A stretch of DNA of 64,000 bases from Herbiconiux sp. VKM Ac-1786 (GCF_015350805.1 NZ_JADKSG010000001.1:1410413-1474412); one strand, 5' to 3'; shown: positions 25,443 through 33,483, counted from the stretch's first letter. The notes: generated by a model from the letters alone, not told the origin. Program-made: numbers and translations.

Positions 25443-26092
25443 GCGACCTGCGTGGCCTTGGCCTGGGCCAGGTCGAGGAAGAGCTCGGTGTTGAACCGGT
25501 AGGCGACCAGCACCTCGTCGATCACCCGCTCGCGCTCCGCCGCGTCCCAGTCGACCGCGTCGAGCTGGGTGCGGTAGGTCTCCTTGAACTCCTTCGGCTT
25601 CGCGATGTCGCCGAAGAGGTAGAAGCCGACGCCGTTGGTCTCGAAGCCGAACTGGCGCTGCATCAGGGTGCGGATGATCTGACCGCCCGAGAGGTCGCCG
25701 AGGTAGCGCGTGTAGTGGTGGGCGATGAAGCCGCCGTTCCACGTGGCGGCGACCTCGTCGATGCGCCGCACGTAGCGGGCGGTGGTCGGCAGGGGCACGA
25801 TCTGCTCGCGCCAGTCGTCGCCGATCAGGAAGCGCAGGTCTTCGACGATCGCGGGCAGCCGGGTGAGCTTGGGCGAGATGAACGACGCGGCCACGGGGTC
25901 GTTCTTCATGCGGTCGGCCGCGGCCTCGAGCGCCTCGTAGATGAAGAAGTGCTGGGCCACCAGCGCGATGTAGTCGTCGCGCGAGCCCTTGCCGCTCATC
26001 AGGTCGGTCATGAAGCCGGCGCCCTCGCTGTCGGAATGTCCGGTCCAGGTGCGCTCGCGAAGCGCCTGCGAGAAGGGGATCACTGCAGCCAT
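25439..26092 (-). CDS. Biliverdin-producing heme oxygenase
   Basis: A 217-residue HmuO-like enzyme. The proximal heme ligand is His19 in TGHSDSEGAGFM, and the distal helix glycine motif YLGDLSGGQII is intact (about residues 128-138). It opens heme to biliverdin, CO and Fe2+ in the cytoplasm, giving iron from heme. An IdeR/DtxR-type box lies 24 bp before the start, so expression should rise under iron limitation. No heme uptake genes are adjacent. It converges with the YhgE/Pip gene, overlapping it by 4 bp. Confidence 0.95.
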   Translation of the reverse strand: MAAVIPFSQALRERTWTGHSDSEGAGFMTDLMSGKGSRDDYIALVAQHFFIYEALEAAADRMKNDPVAASFISPKLTRLPAIVEDLRFLIGDDWREQIVPLPTTARYVRRIDEVAATWNGGFIAHHYTRYLGDLSGGQIIRTLMQRQFGFETNGVGFYLFGDIAKPKEFKETYRTQLDAVDWDAAERERVIDEVLVAYRFNTELFLDLAQAKATQVA

Positions 26093-26115
26093 GCGTTCAG
26101 TCCAAGCCGTCGGAG

Positions 26116-26131
26116 GTTAGGTGTGCCTAAC
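26116..26131. promoter_or_regulatory. IdeR/DtxR-type iron box before heme oxygenase
   Basis: GTTAGG-N4-CCTAAC is a perfect inverted repeat matching the two half-sites of the DtxR/IdeR consensus (TTAGG...CCTAA); 13 of 19 positions agree with the full consensus by my alignment. It lies between the heme oxygenase start and the upstream DUF2470 gene. Iron-loaded IdeR would repress heme oxygenase. Confidence 0.8.
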
Positions 26132-26167
26132 TCTAGCGGAGGGACCCCTGCCGAGGTCCAGTGATGT

Positions 26168-26470
26168 TCAGGAATGCGCGCGGGGTTCGACGCCCAGCAC
26201 GGCGCAGGCCTCGTCGTAGAGCGCCACGATCTCCCGGCGCACCTCCCCGCGCTCGGTGATCGCCCCGGCGGGCCAGGCGACGGATGCGCGGTGCACGCCG
26301 CGCGCGGTGGTGACGTCCCACACTCCCCCGTCTCCGTCGAGACCGACCATCTCGGCCGCCTCGGCACTCGGGTCGACGAAGGCGCGTGCGATCAGGACGT
26401 TGTCGTCGGTGTGGTCGCCGTTCATGTGGCGGAGGATCGCCTCGACGACCTCGGGAGCGAATGCGGTCAT
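26168..26470 (-). CDS. DUF2470 domain protein
   Basis: A 100-residue protein, essentially a single DUF2470 domain. The signature ILRHMNGDHTDDNVLIAR lies near the N-terminus (about residues 12-29). In HugZ/HutZ-type heme-degrading proteins this domain is fused to a pyridoxamine-oxidase fold; here it stands alone next to heme oxygenase. A role in heme or iron handling is therefore plausible but unproven. I chose the ATG at 26470 (MTAFAPEVVEAIL); longer frames upstream overlap the next gene. Confidence 0.8.
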   Translation of the reverse strand: MTAFAPEVVEAILRHMNGDHTDDNVLIARAFVDPSAEAAEMVGLDGDGGVWDVTTARGVHRASVAWPAGAITERGEVRREIVALYDEACAVLGVEPRAHS

Positions 26471-26481
26471 GCTCCGGAACG

Positions 26482-27162
26482 CTAGTCCAGCAGCTGGGCC
26501 TGAAGGAAATAAGTGCTCCGCGCGAAGGCGAGCGCGGCGGCGTTGCGGTCCACGAGCGGCAGCACGGTCGCGTTCGCGAACCCCGCCGAGGTTCCGGCGT
26601 AGCTGTGCTGGGTCACCGGCGTGCCGTGCTCCTTGAGGCGGCTGACGAAGCCGTCGACGTCCACTCCGCCGGCCCACGCCGTGTTCTCGGCGCGGTGCAG
26701 CAGCACGGGCGCGGGGATGACGCCGCCCTCGTCGTCACCGAGCAGCGCGTGGTAGGCCACCACCGCATCCGCCGACCCGCGCTGGGCCAGCCGCAGTGCG
26801 TAGCGACCGCCGAGGCCCAGGCCGATGAGGCCGACCCGGGCGCGGTCGGCGGGCGAGTCGGCCTCGGTGCCCGGGCCGTCGGGCGTGCGGGCGAGCGCCA
26901 CGGCGTCGTCGAGCGTGGCGAGGGCGAAGCCCGGGTCCAGCCGCCCCTCGAGCTCGGCGGCGCCGTCGGCCTCGATCGTCGCGACGCCGTCGAACAGGTC
27001 GGGCACGACCACGAAGAAGCCCTGACCGGCGAGGGCACGGGCGTAGGCCTCGAGGTAGGGCAGGCGGCCGTAGGCGTCGTGCACGATCACGACGGCGGGG
27101 TTCCCGGCCTCGCCGAACTGCAGCGGCCAGCCGGGCGAGGGGATGTCGATGAACGCCGGCAT
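26482..27162 (-). CDS. Dienelactone-hydrolase-like alpha/beta protein lacking catalytic residues
   Basis: A 226-residue alpha/beta-hydrolase fold protein of the dienelactone hydrolase family (VVIVHDAYGRLPYLEAYARALAG, shown by its core VIVHDAYGRLPYLEAYA). In active members the nucleophile elbow is G-x-C-x-G-G; here it reads GLGLGG, with no Cys. The catalytic-His segment, usually HGF or HAF, reads SAGFAN. It therefore looks like a pseudoenzyme or uses other chemistry. The ATG overlaps the stop of the MBL gene upstream, in a run of minus-strand genes. Confidence 0.8.
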   Translation of the reverse strand: MPAFIDIPSPGWPLQFGEAGNPAVVIVHDAYGRLPYLEAYARALAGQGFFVVVPDLFDGVATIEADGAAELEGRLDPGFALATLDDAVALARTPDGPGTEADSPADRARVGLIGLGLGGRYALRLAQRGSADAVVAYHALLGDDEGGVIPAPVLLHRAENTAWAGGVDVDGFVSRLKEHGTPVTQHSYAGTSAGFANATVLPLVDRNAAALAFARSTYFLQAQLLD

Positions 27163-28223
27163 CAGCCGACTCCCTTCTCGTCGGCGAGGCGGAGGTGGGC
27201 CACGTGCATCGCGGTCTGCGCGAGTGCCGAGAAGCGGTGGAACGGCCGGAGGTTCGCCCAGCCCGCCGACCAGCGCACCCCCTCCGCGACCTGCCAGACC
27301 GAGGCACCCGAGCTCTGCCCGAGCAGCTCGGCGACCTCGGCCGAGCGGGCCAGATGGTGCTCGCGGGTGTCCCGCACGCGCGCGGTCAGCCCGGTGAAAC
27401 GAAAGCCGTGACCCGGCAGGACCTCGAACATGCCGTCAACGGCATACGACTGACCGGACTCCAGCTGCTCCAGTCGGTCGAGGGAGGCCAACTGGTCTCC
27501 GATAGCATCCTCGACCGGTCCGCCGAGGCCGATCCCGCCGTAGATCGAGGGCAGCAGGTGGTCGCCGGTGAACACGAGCCGCTCGTCCCGGTCGACGAGG
27601 GCGATGTGCCCCGGCGTGTGCCCGGGGGTGTCGAGCACCTCGAGCCGCCGACCGGGGATGTCCAGCACGTCCCCGTCGGAGACCAGGCGGTCGGCCGAGG
27701 AACGGGCCGCCGTCACCTCGATCGACATCGGCTCGAGCTCCGCCCGGCGTCCGGCCGGCACCCCCCAGCTGATCAGCCGCGCGGTCGCCGCACCCGGGGT
27801 CTGCCGGTCGCGGGCGTCGGCGAGCCTCTCGATGGCGGCCTGCTCGCGCTCGTGCAGCACGATGACGGCGCCGACTCGGTCGCGGAGGTGGTCGGCGAGC
27901 CCGAGGTGATCGCGGTGCAGGTGGGTCGAGACGGTGCTGCGCACGTCGGTGATCGAGCGTCCCAGCGAGTCGAGCGCGTTCTCGAGGCGGGCCCGGTTCT
28001 CGTCGGAGTCCCACCCCGGATCGATCACGTGCACCCCGCCCGCCGTGTCGAGCACCAGGTAGCTCAGCGTGTAGCGGGGCGAGTGCGTCGAACCGAGCGC
28101 CTGGGGGAGCACGTGCAGCCCGTCCCGCACCCGGGCGAGGGGAGGAAGACCCTCCCCCGACGTCTCGGCGCGGAACTCGTCCTCGCTGACCGCCTCGACC
28201 CCCGCCACGGGTGTGCCGCTCAC
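27162..28223 (-). CDS. MBL-fold metallo-hydrolase
   Basis: A 353-residue metallo-beta-lactamase-fold hydrolase. The binuclear metal motif HxHxDH is THLHRDHLG (about residues 92-100); DTPGHTPGH, FTGDHLLP and LPGHGFRF supply further ligands. The C-terminal region (about 270-350) is helical, as in the group related to LACTB2/glyoxalase-like hydrolases. The GTG at 28223 overlaps the stop of the nucleoside hydrolase gene (GTGA). The substrate is unknown. Coupled translation with both neighbours suggests a shared catabolic or housekeeping role. Confidence 0.85.
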   Translation of the reverse strand: MSGTPVAGVEAVSEDEFRAETSGEGLPPLARVRDGLHVLPQALGSTHSPRYTLSYLVLDTAGGVHVIDPGWDSDENRARLENALDSLGRSITDVRSTVSTHLHRDHLGLADHLRDRVGAVIVLHEREQAAIERLADARDRQTPGAATARLISWGVPAGRRAELEPMSIEVTAARSSADRLVSDGDVLDIPGRRLEVLDTPGHTPGHIALVDRDERLVFTGDHLLPSIYGGIGLGGPVEDAIGDQLASLDRLEQLESGQSYAVDGMFEVLPGHGFRFTGLTARVRDTREHHLARSAEVAELLGQSSGASVWQVAEGVRWSAGWANLRPFHRFSALAQTAMHVAHLRLADEKGVG

Positions 28224-29188
28224 GGCAGCCGGCTGATCGTCTCGAGGAACAGCCGGGCGAAGCGCTCGACGTCGACATCGAGGGCGACGTCGATCGGATG
28301 CGCGGCCGAACCGCCCCCGGCGTGCACCGTGTCCTCGCCCACCCGCCGGCGCCGGTCGACCACGGTCTGCCCCCGGCTCTCGCCGCCGAGCTCCACCCGC
28401 ACCGGATGGCGCTCCACCCGCAGGGCATCCGGATCGACCAGGGCGCAGAGCGCTCCCGCGTCGCCGATGTGCCCGCCGAACGCGGCCGGGTCGGTGGCGT
28501 CGTCCGACTCGGGGTCGGCCATCTGGAAGTGCAGCAGCGCTCCGGCCAGCCGCTCCGACGCGGACGACGACGCGAGCAGGGCCCGCGCGGCCGGCTCGTC
28601 GATGGTCACCTGATTGAACACGTCGAGCCCGTACATGAACGCGGGCACCCCCGACGAGAGCACCACGGCCGCGGCCTCGGGATCGTGCCAGACGTTGAAC
28701 TCGGCCACCGCGGTCGCGTTGCCGCCGGAGGCGGAGCCGCCCATGAACAGGATGCGCTCGATCTTCGGGGCGACCTCCGGGTGCAGGCGGAGCAGCAGGG
28801 CGAGGTTGGTCTGCGGGGCGAGCGCGACGATCGTGACGGGGTGATCGGAGGCCAGCAGGAGGTCGCGGGCGAGATCGACGGCGTGGCGCGCATCCGGAAC
28901 CCGCGTCGAGACCGGGAGACCCAGGTCGCCGAGACCGTCGGTGCCGTGCACGTGCGAGGCCCGCGGCGGCTCGATCAGGGGCCGGAGCGCCCCGGCGGCC
29001 ACCGGGAGCTCGGGAGCGCCGGCGATGTCGAGCACGGTCAGCGTGTTGGCGACGACGTTCTCGAGCGAGGTGTTGCCGGCCACGCAGGTGATGCCGACGA
29101 GCTCGATGTCGGGATGCGCGACCGCGAAGAGCACGGCCAGGGCGTCGTCGACGCCGGTGTCGACGTCGAGCAGTACACGGTGGGCCAC
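28220..29188 (-). CDS. Nucleoside hydrolase (inosine/uridine-preferring family)
   Basis: A 322-residue hydrolase. The N-terminal DVDTGVDDALA is the calcium-binding Asp cluster of the family, and ITCVAGNTSLENVVANT and FMGGSASGGN are further conserved segments. It cleaves the N-glycosidic bond of ribonucleosides for salvage. The GTG start is leaderless-type: TAGATT (29200-29195) ends 6 nt before it. The chain nucleoside hydrolase, MBL and DLH-like genes overlaps by four bases at each junction, so they form one transcript. Confidence 0.9.
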   Translation of the reverse strand: MAHRVLLDVDTGVDDALAVLFAVAHPDIELVGITCVAGNTSLENVVANTLTVLDIAGAPELPVAAGALRPLIEPPRASHVHGTDGLGDLGLPVSTRVPDARHAVDLARDLLLASDHPVTIVALAPQTNLALLLRLHPEVAPKIERILFMGGSASGGNATAVAEFNVWHDPEAAAVVLSSGVPAFMYGLDVFNQVTIDEPAARALLASSSASERLAGALLHFQMADPESDDATDPAAFGGHIGDAGALCALVDPDALRVERHPVRVELGGESRGQTVVDRRRRVGEDTVHAGGGSAAHPIDVALDVDVERFARLFLETISRLP

Positions 29189-29197
29189 GGCCCCAAT

Positions 29198-29584
29198 CTA
29201 GCGCGGGGTGCGCGTGGACCAGAGAGCCCACGCCACGAGCACGGGCTGGAAGACGAGGCGCACCGCGCGCTTGCGGTCGGTGTCGAGGCCGAAGGCGCTG
29301 CGACCGTGCAGCCACTGCGAGACGTTGCCCGGGAAGATCGCGGTGAAGAACAGCGCCGCGAGGGTGCCGACGGCCTTCTCGTGCCGGGGGAGTGCGACGA
29401 GCGCGGTGCCGAGGGCGATCTCGGCGATGCCCGAGGCGAGCACCACGGTGTCGGTGTCGACCGGCACGAACTCGGGCACCTGGGCCTGGAAGTCGCGGCG
29501 GGCGAAGGTGAGGTGGCTGGTGCCGGCGAAGACGAGAGCCGAGCCGAGGGCGACGCGGGCGATGGTGCGGAAGGGGAAGGCCAT
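29198..29584 (-). CDS. DoxX-family membrane protein
   Basis: A 128-residue protein with four hydrophobic helices and the DoxX-like arrangement (ALVFAGTSHLTFARRDF near the start, then ASGIAEIALGTALV). Related proteins occur in oxidoreductase and thiosulfate-related membrane complexes, but actinobacterial members are mostly uncharacterised. GGAGCA-N4-TGCTCC (29585-29600) lies directly before the start codon and could be an operator overlapping the promoter. The next minus-strand gene starts 10 bp after its stop, behind its own leaderless promoter. Confidence 0.75.
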   Translation of the reverse strand: MAFPFRTIARVALGSALVFAGTSHLTFARRDFQAQVPEFVPVDTDTVVLASGIAEIALGTALVALPRHEKAVGTLAALFFTAIFPGNVSQWLHGRSAFGLDTDRKRAVRLVFQPVLVAWALWSTRTPR

Positions 29585-29606
29585 GGAGCAATGATGCTCC
29601 GTTCGG

Positions 29607-29677
29607 AGCGGATGACGGGAATCGAACCCGCGCTATCAGCTTGGGAAGCTGAAGTTCTGCCATTGAACTACATCCGC
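29607..29677 (-). tRNA. tRNA-Gly (anticodon CCC)
   Basis: A complete cloverleaf on the minus strand. The 7-bp acceptor stem is GCGGATG/CATCCGC and the D arm is GTTC...GAAC. The anticodon stem TCAGC/GCTGA encloses the 7-nt loop TTCCCAA, giving anticodon CCC, and the T arm contains GGTTCGATTCC. The discriminator base is U and the 3' CCA is not encoded. It decodes GGG, a frequent glycine codon in this GC-rich DNA. Confidence 0.97.
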
Positions 29678-29723
29678 GCATCCGCCACGGCGGGCGAACG
29701 CGTCAAGTCTATACACTGACTGC

Positions 29724-30329
29724 GTGCTCCTCTCCGACCGCGACATCCGAACCCAGATCCGCGAGAACCGGGTCAGCCTCGAGCCCTTCGATCCGGCCAT
29801 GGTGCAGCCCTCCTCGGTCGACGTGCGGCTCGACCGGTACTTCCGGCTGTTCGACAACCACAAGTACCCCTTCATCGACCCCGCGGCCGACCAGCCCGAG
29901 CTGACCCGCCTGATCGAGGCGAAGCCCGACGAGCCGTTCATCCTGCACCCGGGGGAGTTCGTGCTGGGCGCGACCTACGAGCGCGTCAGCCTGCCCGACG
30001 ATCTCGCGGCGCGCCTCGAGGGCAAGAGCTCGCTCGGTCGACTGGGCCTTCTGACCCACTCCACCGCGGGCTTCATCGACCCCGGCTTCTCGGGGCACGT
30101 CACCCTCGAGCTGAGCAACGTGGCGACGCTGCCGATCAAGCTCTGGCCGGGCATGAAGATCGGTCAGCTGTGCTTCTTCCAGCTCTCCAGCCCCGCCGAG
30201 CGTCCCTACGGCTCGACCGAGTACAGCTCGCGCTACCAGGGGCAGCGCGGGCCGACGGCCTCGCGCTCGCACCTGAACTTCCACCGCACCGACGTCTCGA
30301 CCCTGACCGAGGGGTCGGCGGGGGAGTAG
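29724..30329 (+). CDS. dcd: dCTP deaminase
   Basis: A 201-residue trimeric deaminase. [11 protein letters not shown] opens the protein, and [23 protein letters not shown] is the highly conserved nucleotide-binding and catalytic region (core [17 protein letters not shown]). It converts dCTP to dUTP or, in bifunctional actinobacterial forms, directly to dUMP. The GTG is leaderless-type: TACACT (29712-29717) ends 6 nt before it. The stop is 4 bp from the stop of the convergent AlaRS-like gene. Confidence 0.96.
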   Translation: MLLSDRDIRTQIRENRVSLEPFDPAMVQPSSVDVRLDRYFRLFDNHKYPFIDPAADQPELTRLIEAKPDEPFILHPGEFVLGATYERVSLPDDLAARLEGKSSLGRLGLLTHSTAGFIDPGFSGHVTLELSNVATLPIKLWPGMKIGQLCFFQLSSPAERPYGSTEYSSRYQGQRGPTASRSHLNFHRTDVSTLTEGSAGE

Positions 30330-30333
30330 GGCC

Positions 30334-31764
30334 CTACTTCGCGGCGCCGCCCGGCAGGCCGGCCGCGCCGAGCCGCGTCGCGCCGCGCGAGCGCGCCCGC
30401 TGCTCCTCGAGCGCCTCGGCGAACGACGCCTCCCAGTCCTCGGCCACGTCGATGCCGAGGCGTCGCGCCTCCTCGACCGAGAGCTCCTTCGGGAAGCCGT
30501 GGGTGTCGGAGAGCCGGAACACCTCGGTGCCGGTCAGCGTCTGGCCCCCGTAGAGCGCGAGCGCGGCGAGTCCGCCCTCCAGCGTGCGGCGGAAGGCGTT
30601 CTCCTCCTTGACCAGCACGGCCACGACCTCGTCGCGGGAGGCCGCGACCTCGGGGTAGTCGGCCGCGTAGAGGTCGGCGATGACCGGCACGATCTCGCCG
30701 AAGAAGTTCTCGCTCAGGCCGAGCGACAGGGCGAGGCGGATGGCGCGGCGCAGCAGCCGGCGCATCACGTAGCCCTGCTCCTTGTTCGAGGGGCGCACGC
30801 CGTCGACCGCGAGGAAGGTCGCTCCGCGCAGGTGATCGGCGATGATGCGCATCGCGGCTGTCTCGTCGTCGTAGGAGCGGCCGGTGAGCTCCTCGAGCTT
30901 CTGCACGATGGGCCAGAGCAGCGAGATGCGGAACACGTCGTCCGAGCCGAGCGAGGCCGCGGCGATGCGCTCCAGGCCGCCGCCGAAGTCGACGTTGCGC
31001 TTCGCGAGCTCCTCGAAGGAGCCGTCGGCCAGCCGCTGGTACTGCATGAAGACCTGGTTGCCGATCTCCATGAACTGGCCGCCGTCGCTCGCCGGGTGGG
31101 CGAGGCCGTAGGAGGGGTCCTGCTTGTCGGCGCCGAAGTCGTAGAAGACCTCGCTGTCGGGGCCGCAGGGGTCGCCGATGGGCGTCGCCTCGAGCGAGCC
31201 GCCGCGCGACCACCAGTTCTCGCCGCCGTCGTAGAAGAAGATGCGCTCGCCGGGCTTCACGCCGCGGGCGTCGCCGTCGGCCTGCGAGCCGATCTCGGCG
31301 ATCCCGTTCGAGACGCCCTTCTCGGCGAAGACCTGCGCCCAGATCGACGCGGCCTCGTCGTCGCGCGGGATGCCGTTCGCCTGGTCGCCGATGAAGCAGG
31401 TGACGTAGATGTTCTCGGGGTCCAGGCCCACGATCTCGGTCAGGAACGCGTAGAACTGCCGGATCTGCGTCTCCTTGAAGTAGTCGCCGAGCGACCAGTT
31501 GCCGAGCATCTCGAAGAAGGTGGTGTGGCGGTTGTCGCCGACGTCGTCGATGTCCTGGGCGCGCACGCAGGGCTGGGAGTCGACCAGGCGGTTGCCGGCG
31601 GGGTGCGGCTCGCCGAGCAGGTAGGGCAGCAGGGACTGCATGCCGCTGCCGTTGAAGAGCGTGCTGGTGTCGCCGCGCGGCACGAGAGGTGCCCGCTCGA
31701 TCACCGTGTGCCCGTTCTTCTCGAGGAAGGCGAGGTAGGAGTTGCGGATCTCGTGGGCGTCCAT
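30334..31764 (-). CDS. Alanyl-tRNA synthetase paralogue lacking editing and C-Ala domains
   Basis: A 476-residue protein that aligns with AlaRS over the catalytic and tRNA-recognition domains only. The class II core is intact: SQPCVRAQDIDDVG, motif 2 HTTFFEMLGNWSLGDYFK and motif 3 FGGGLERIAA. The recognition helices PSNKEQGYVMRRLLRRA and the SDTHGFPKEL segment are also kept. It ends at LEEQRARSRGATRLG, where full-length AlaRS (about 880 residues) continues into editing and oligomerisation domains. E. coli AlaRS fragments of about 461 residues still charge tRNA, so this protein could be active without proofreading. I see no frameshift remnant downstream, so the truncation looks evolved. A full alaS should exist elsewhere. 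Confidence 0.88.
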   Translation of the reverse strand: MDAHEIRNSYLAFLEKNGHTVIERAPLVPRGDTSTLFNGSGMQSLLPYLLGEPHPAGNRLVDSQPCVRAQDIDDVGDNRHTTFFEMLGNWSLGDYFKETQIRQFYAFLTEIVGLDPENIYVTCFIGDQANGIPRDDEAASIWAQVFAEKGVSNGIAEIGSQADGDARGVKPGERIFFYDGGENWWSRGGSLEATPIGDPCGPDSEVFYDFGADKQDPSYGLAHPASDGGQFMEIGNQVFMQYQRLADGSFEELAKRNVDFGGGLERIAAASLGSDDVFRISLLWPIVQKLEELTGRSYDDETAAMRIIADHLRGATFLAVDGVRPSNKEQGYVMRRLLRRAIRLALSLGLSENFFGEIVPVIADLYAADYPEVAASRDEVVAVLVKEENAFRRTLEGGLAALALYGGQTLTGTEVFRLSDTHGFPKELSVEEARRLGIDVAEDWEASFAEALEEQRARSRGATRLGAAGLPGGAAK

Positions 31765-31795
31765 GGCATCAGCTTCGCACAGCGCCGCCGCCCGC

Positions 31796-31814
31796 GGGGG
31801 TCGCCGGGACCCCC
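31796..31814 (-). terminator. Hairpin after idi
   Basis: GGGGGTC-N5-GACCCCC forms a 7-bp stem 15 nt beyond the idi stop on the minus strand, before the AlaRS-like gene. It could end the idi transcript. There is no T tract, so confidence is moderate. Confidence 0.45.
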
Positions 31815-31829
31815 CAGCCCGGGGGCGTC

Positions 31830-32363
31830 TCAGCGGGTCGGCAGGGCCTGCAGCTGCGGCAGCTGGAGGGTCAGCCACGGGCTGAACGCCCACGGTGTCA
31901 GCTCGACCGCGGTGCCGAGCTCCGAGGCGTCGGCCCAGTGCCACTCGGCGACCTCGTCGGGGTTCGGATGCACGGCCGACGCGGCCCGCGCCGTGAAGAC
32001 GGGGCAGATCTCGTTCTCCACGATGCCCGAGGCGTCGATCGCGAGGTAGCGGAAGTCGGGCAGCGCCAGCTCGAGGGCCGTGAGCTCGAGACCGAGCTCC
32101 TTCTCGGCCCGCCGCACCACCGCATCCGTCATCGACTCGCCCGGGGCGGGGTGGCCGCAGAAGGAGTTCGTCCAGACACCCGGCCAGGTCAGCTTGCCGA
32201 GCGCCCGCCGGGTGACCAGGATGCGCCCCTCCTCGTCGAAGACGTGGCAGGAGAAGGCGAGATGCAGCGGCGTGTGCTCGGTGTGCACCGCGCTCTTGTC
32301 GGCCACGCCGATGGGAGCGCCGTCGTCGGAGAGCAGGACGACCTGTTCGATCACTCGGGTCAT
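31830..32363 (-). CDS. idi: Isopentenyl-diphosphate delta-isomerase, type I
   Basis: A 177-residue Nudix-fold isomerase that interconverts IPP and DMAPP, the starter for carotenoid synthesis. The catalytic Cys lies in TNSFCGHP and the catalytic Glu in ENEICPVF, with the modified Nudix box AVVRRAEKELGLE between them. I chose the ATG at 32363, which follows TAAAGGAGA at good spacing. It is divergent from crtE with only 45 bp between starts, so the two are probably controlled together. Confidence 0.96.
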   Translation of the reverse strand: MTRVIEQVVLLSDDGAPIGVADKSAVHTEHTPLHLAFSCHVFDEEGRILVTRRALGKLTWPGVWTNSFCGHPAPGESMTDAVVRRAEKELGLELTALELALPDFRYLAIDASGIVENEICPVFTARAASAVHPNPDEVAEWHWADASELGTAVELTPWAFSPWLTLQLPQLQALPTR

Positions 32364-32408
32364 TTCGCTATTCTCCTTTATTACCAGGCAGACATGTAAT
32401 GTTGAGCC
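32364..32408. promoter_or_regulatory. idi/crtE divergent promoter region with inverted repeat
   Basis: These 45 bp hold both promoters. The crtE -10 is TAATGT (32397-32402), 6 nt before its GTG. An inverted repeat ATTAC-N11-GTAAT (32380-32400) spans the promoters. In Corynebacterium a MarR-type repressor (CrtR) controls crtE from a comparable position; no such regulator gene is adjacent here, so an operator is inferred from symmetry only. Confidence 0.5.
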
Positions 32409-33479
32409 GTGGACACGCACGATCTGGTCGCGGTGTCGGAACGCCGGCAGCAGCACGTCGAACGGGTTCTGACGTCGTTCTTCAGCGACTCCCTCTATCG
32501 TGCCAGGGCACTCGGTGAACCGTACGCGGCGCTCTGGGAGACCCTCGAGCGCAACGCCTCCGGCGGCAAGCTGTTCCGGCCCCGCATGGTGATGGCGGCC
32601 TACGAGGCCCTCGGCGGCACCGACCTCGACGCGGCGGCCCATGTCGGGGCGTCCTTCGAGCTGCTGCACACCGCCCTGATCGTGCACGACGACGTGATCG
32701 ACCGTGACTTCGTGCGGCGCGGCGGTCCCAACGTCTCGGGCAGCTACCGCGACATCGCCACGACGGCGGGCATCCCGCTGCCGACCGCCGAGCACCGCGG
32801 CATGTCCGTCGCCGTGATCGCGGGCGATCTCGCGCTGTTCAACAGCTACCGGCTGCTCGACCGCTCCGGCGCCGAGGGAGTGGTGCGCACGCGACTGCAC
32901 GACATCCTCGACGAGGCGATGTTCGTCTCGGCCGCCGGCGAGCTCTACGACGTCGACTTCTCCATCCGCGCCGAGCCGCCGACGGTCGACGAGATCGTCG
33001 ACATGGAGCGGCTGAAGACGGCGGGCTACTCCTTCGAGGGCCCCCTGCAGGCGGGCGCCGTGCTGGCGGGCGCCTCCGGTGAGGCCGTCGACGCACTCGG
33101 GATGTTCGGCCGCAGCATCGGCATCGCCTACCAGATCGTCGACGACCTGCTCGGCGTCTTCGGCGACGAGAGCGACACCGGCAAGACGACGATCGGCGAC
33201 CTGCGGGAGGGCAAGCGAACCGTGCTGCTCGCCCACGCCGTGACCCAGCCGGGCTGGGAGGCGGTCGCTCCGCTCTTCGGCTCGCCCGAGCTCACCGCCG
33301 AGGGCGCCGACCGCATCCGGGCCGTGCTCGAGGAGGGCGGATCGCGCCGCTTCGCCGAGGCGCTCGCCCGCGACTTCGCCAACCGGGCCTGGGAGGCGCT
33401 CGTCACCGACGCGCTGCCCGAGACCGTCCGCCAGGAGTTCCAGCCCGTGGTCGCCTCGGTGCTGGGGCGGGTACGCTGA
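32409..33479 (+). CDS. crtE: Geranylgeranyl diphosphate synthase
   Basis: A 356-residue all-helical prenyltransferase. The first Asp-rich motif is HDDVIDRD (DDxxD) and the second is QIVDDLLGVFGDE, where the last Asp is displaced as in many bacterial enzymes. It condenses DMAPP with IPP to GGPP, feeding both phytoene synthesis and, for C50 carotenoids, the chain elongation steps. The GTG is leaderless-type. It is the first gene of the carotenoid operon. Confidence 0.94.
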   Translation: MDTHDLVAVSERRQQHVERVLTSFFSDSLYRARALGEPYAALWETLERNASGGKLFRPRMVMAAYEALGGTDLDAAAHVGASFELLHTALIVHDDVIDRDFVRRGGPNVSGSYRDIATTAGIPLPTAEHRGMSVAVIAGDLALFNSYRLLDRSGAEGVVRTRLHDILDEAMFVSAAGELYDVDFSIRAEPPTVDEIVDMERLKTAGYSFEGPLQAGAVLAGASGEAVDALGMFGRSIGIAYQIVDDLLGVFGDESDTGKTTIGDLREGKRTVLLAHAVTQPGWEAVAPLFGSPELTAEGADRIRAVLEEGGSRRFAEALARDFANRAWEALVTDALPETVRQEFQPVVASVLGRVR

Positions 33480-33483
33480 GGCC

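Noticed and set aside
22671..25742. Long minus-strand frame of about 1,000 codons
   Set aside because: Low-complexity Arg/Gly/Ala shadow of the MMPL and YhgE/Pip genes; a known artefact of high GC, with no domain signature.
30334..31764. AlaRS-like gene as a frameshifted pseudogene
   Set aside because: The frame is intact, all class II motifs are present, and no editing-domain sequence is found in any frame between its stop and dcd, where only 4 bp remain.
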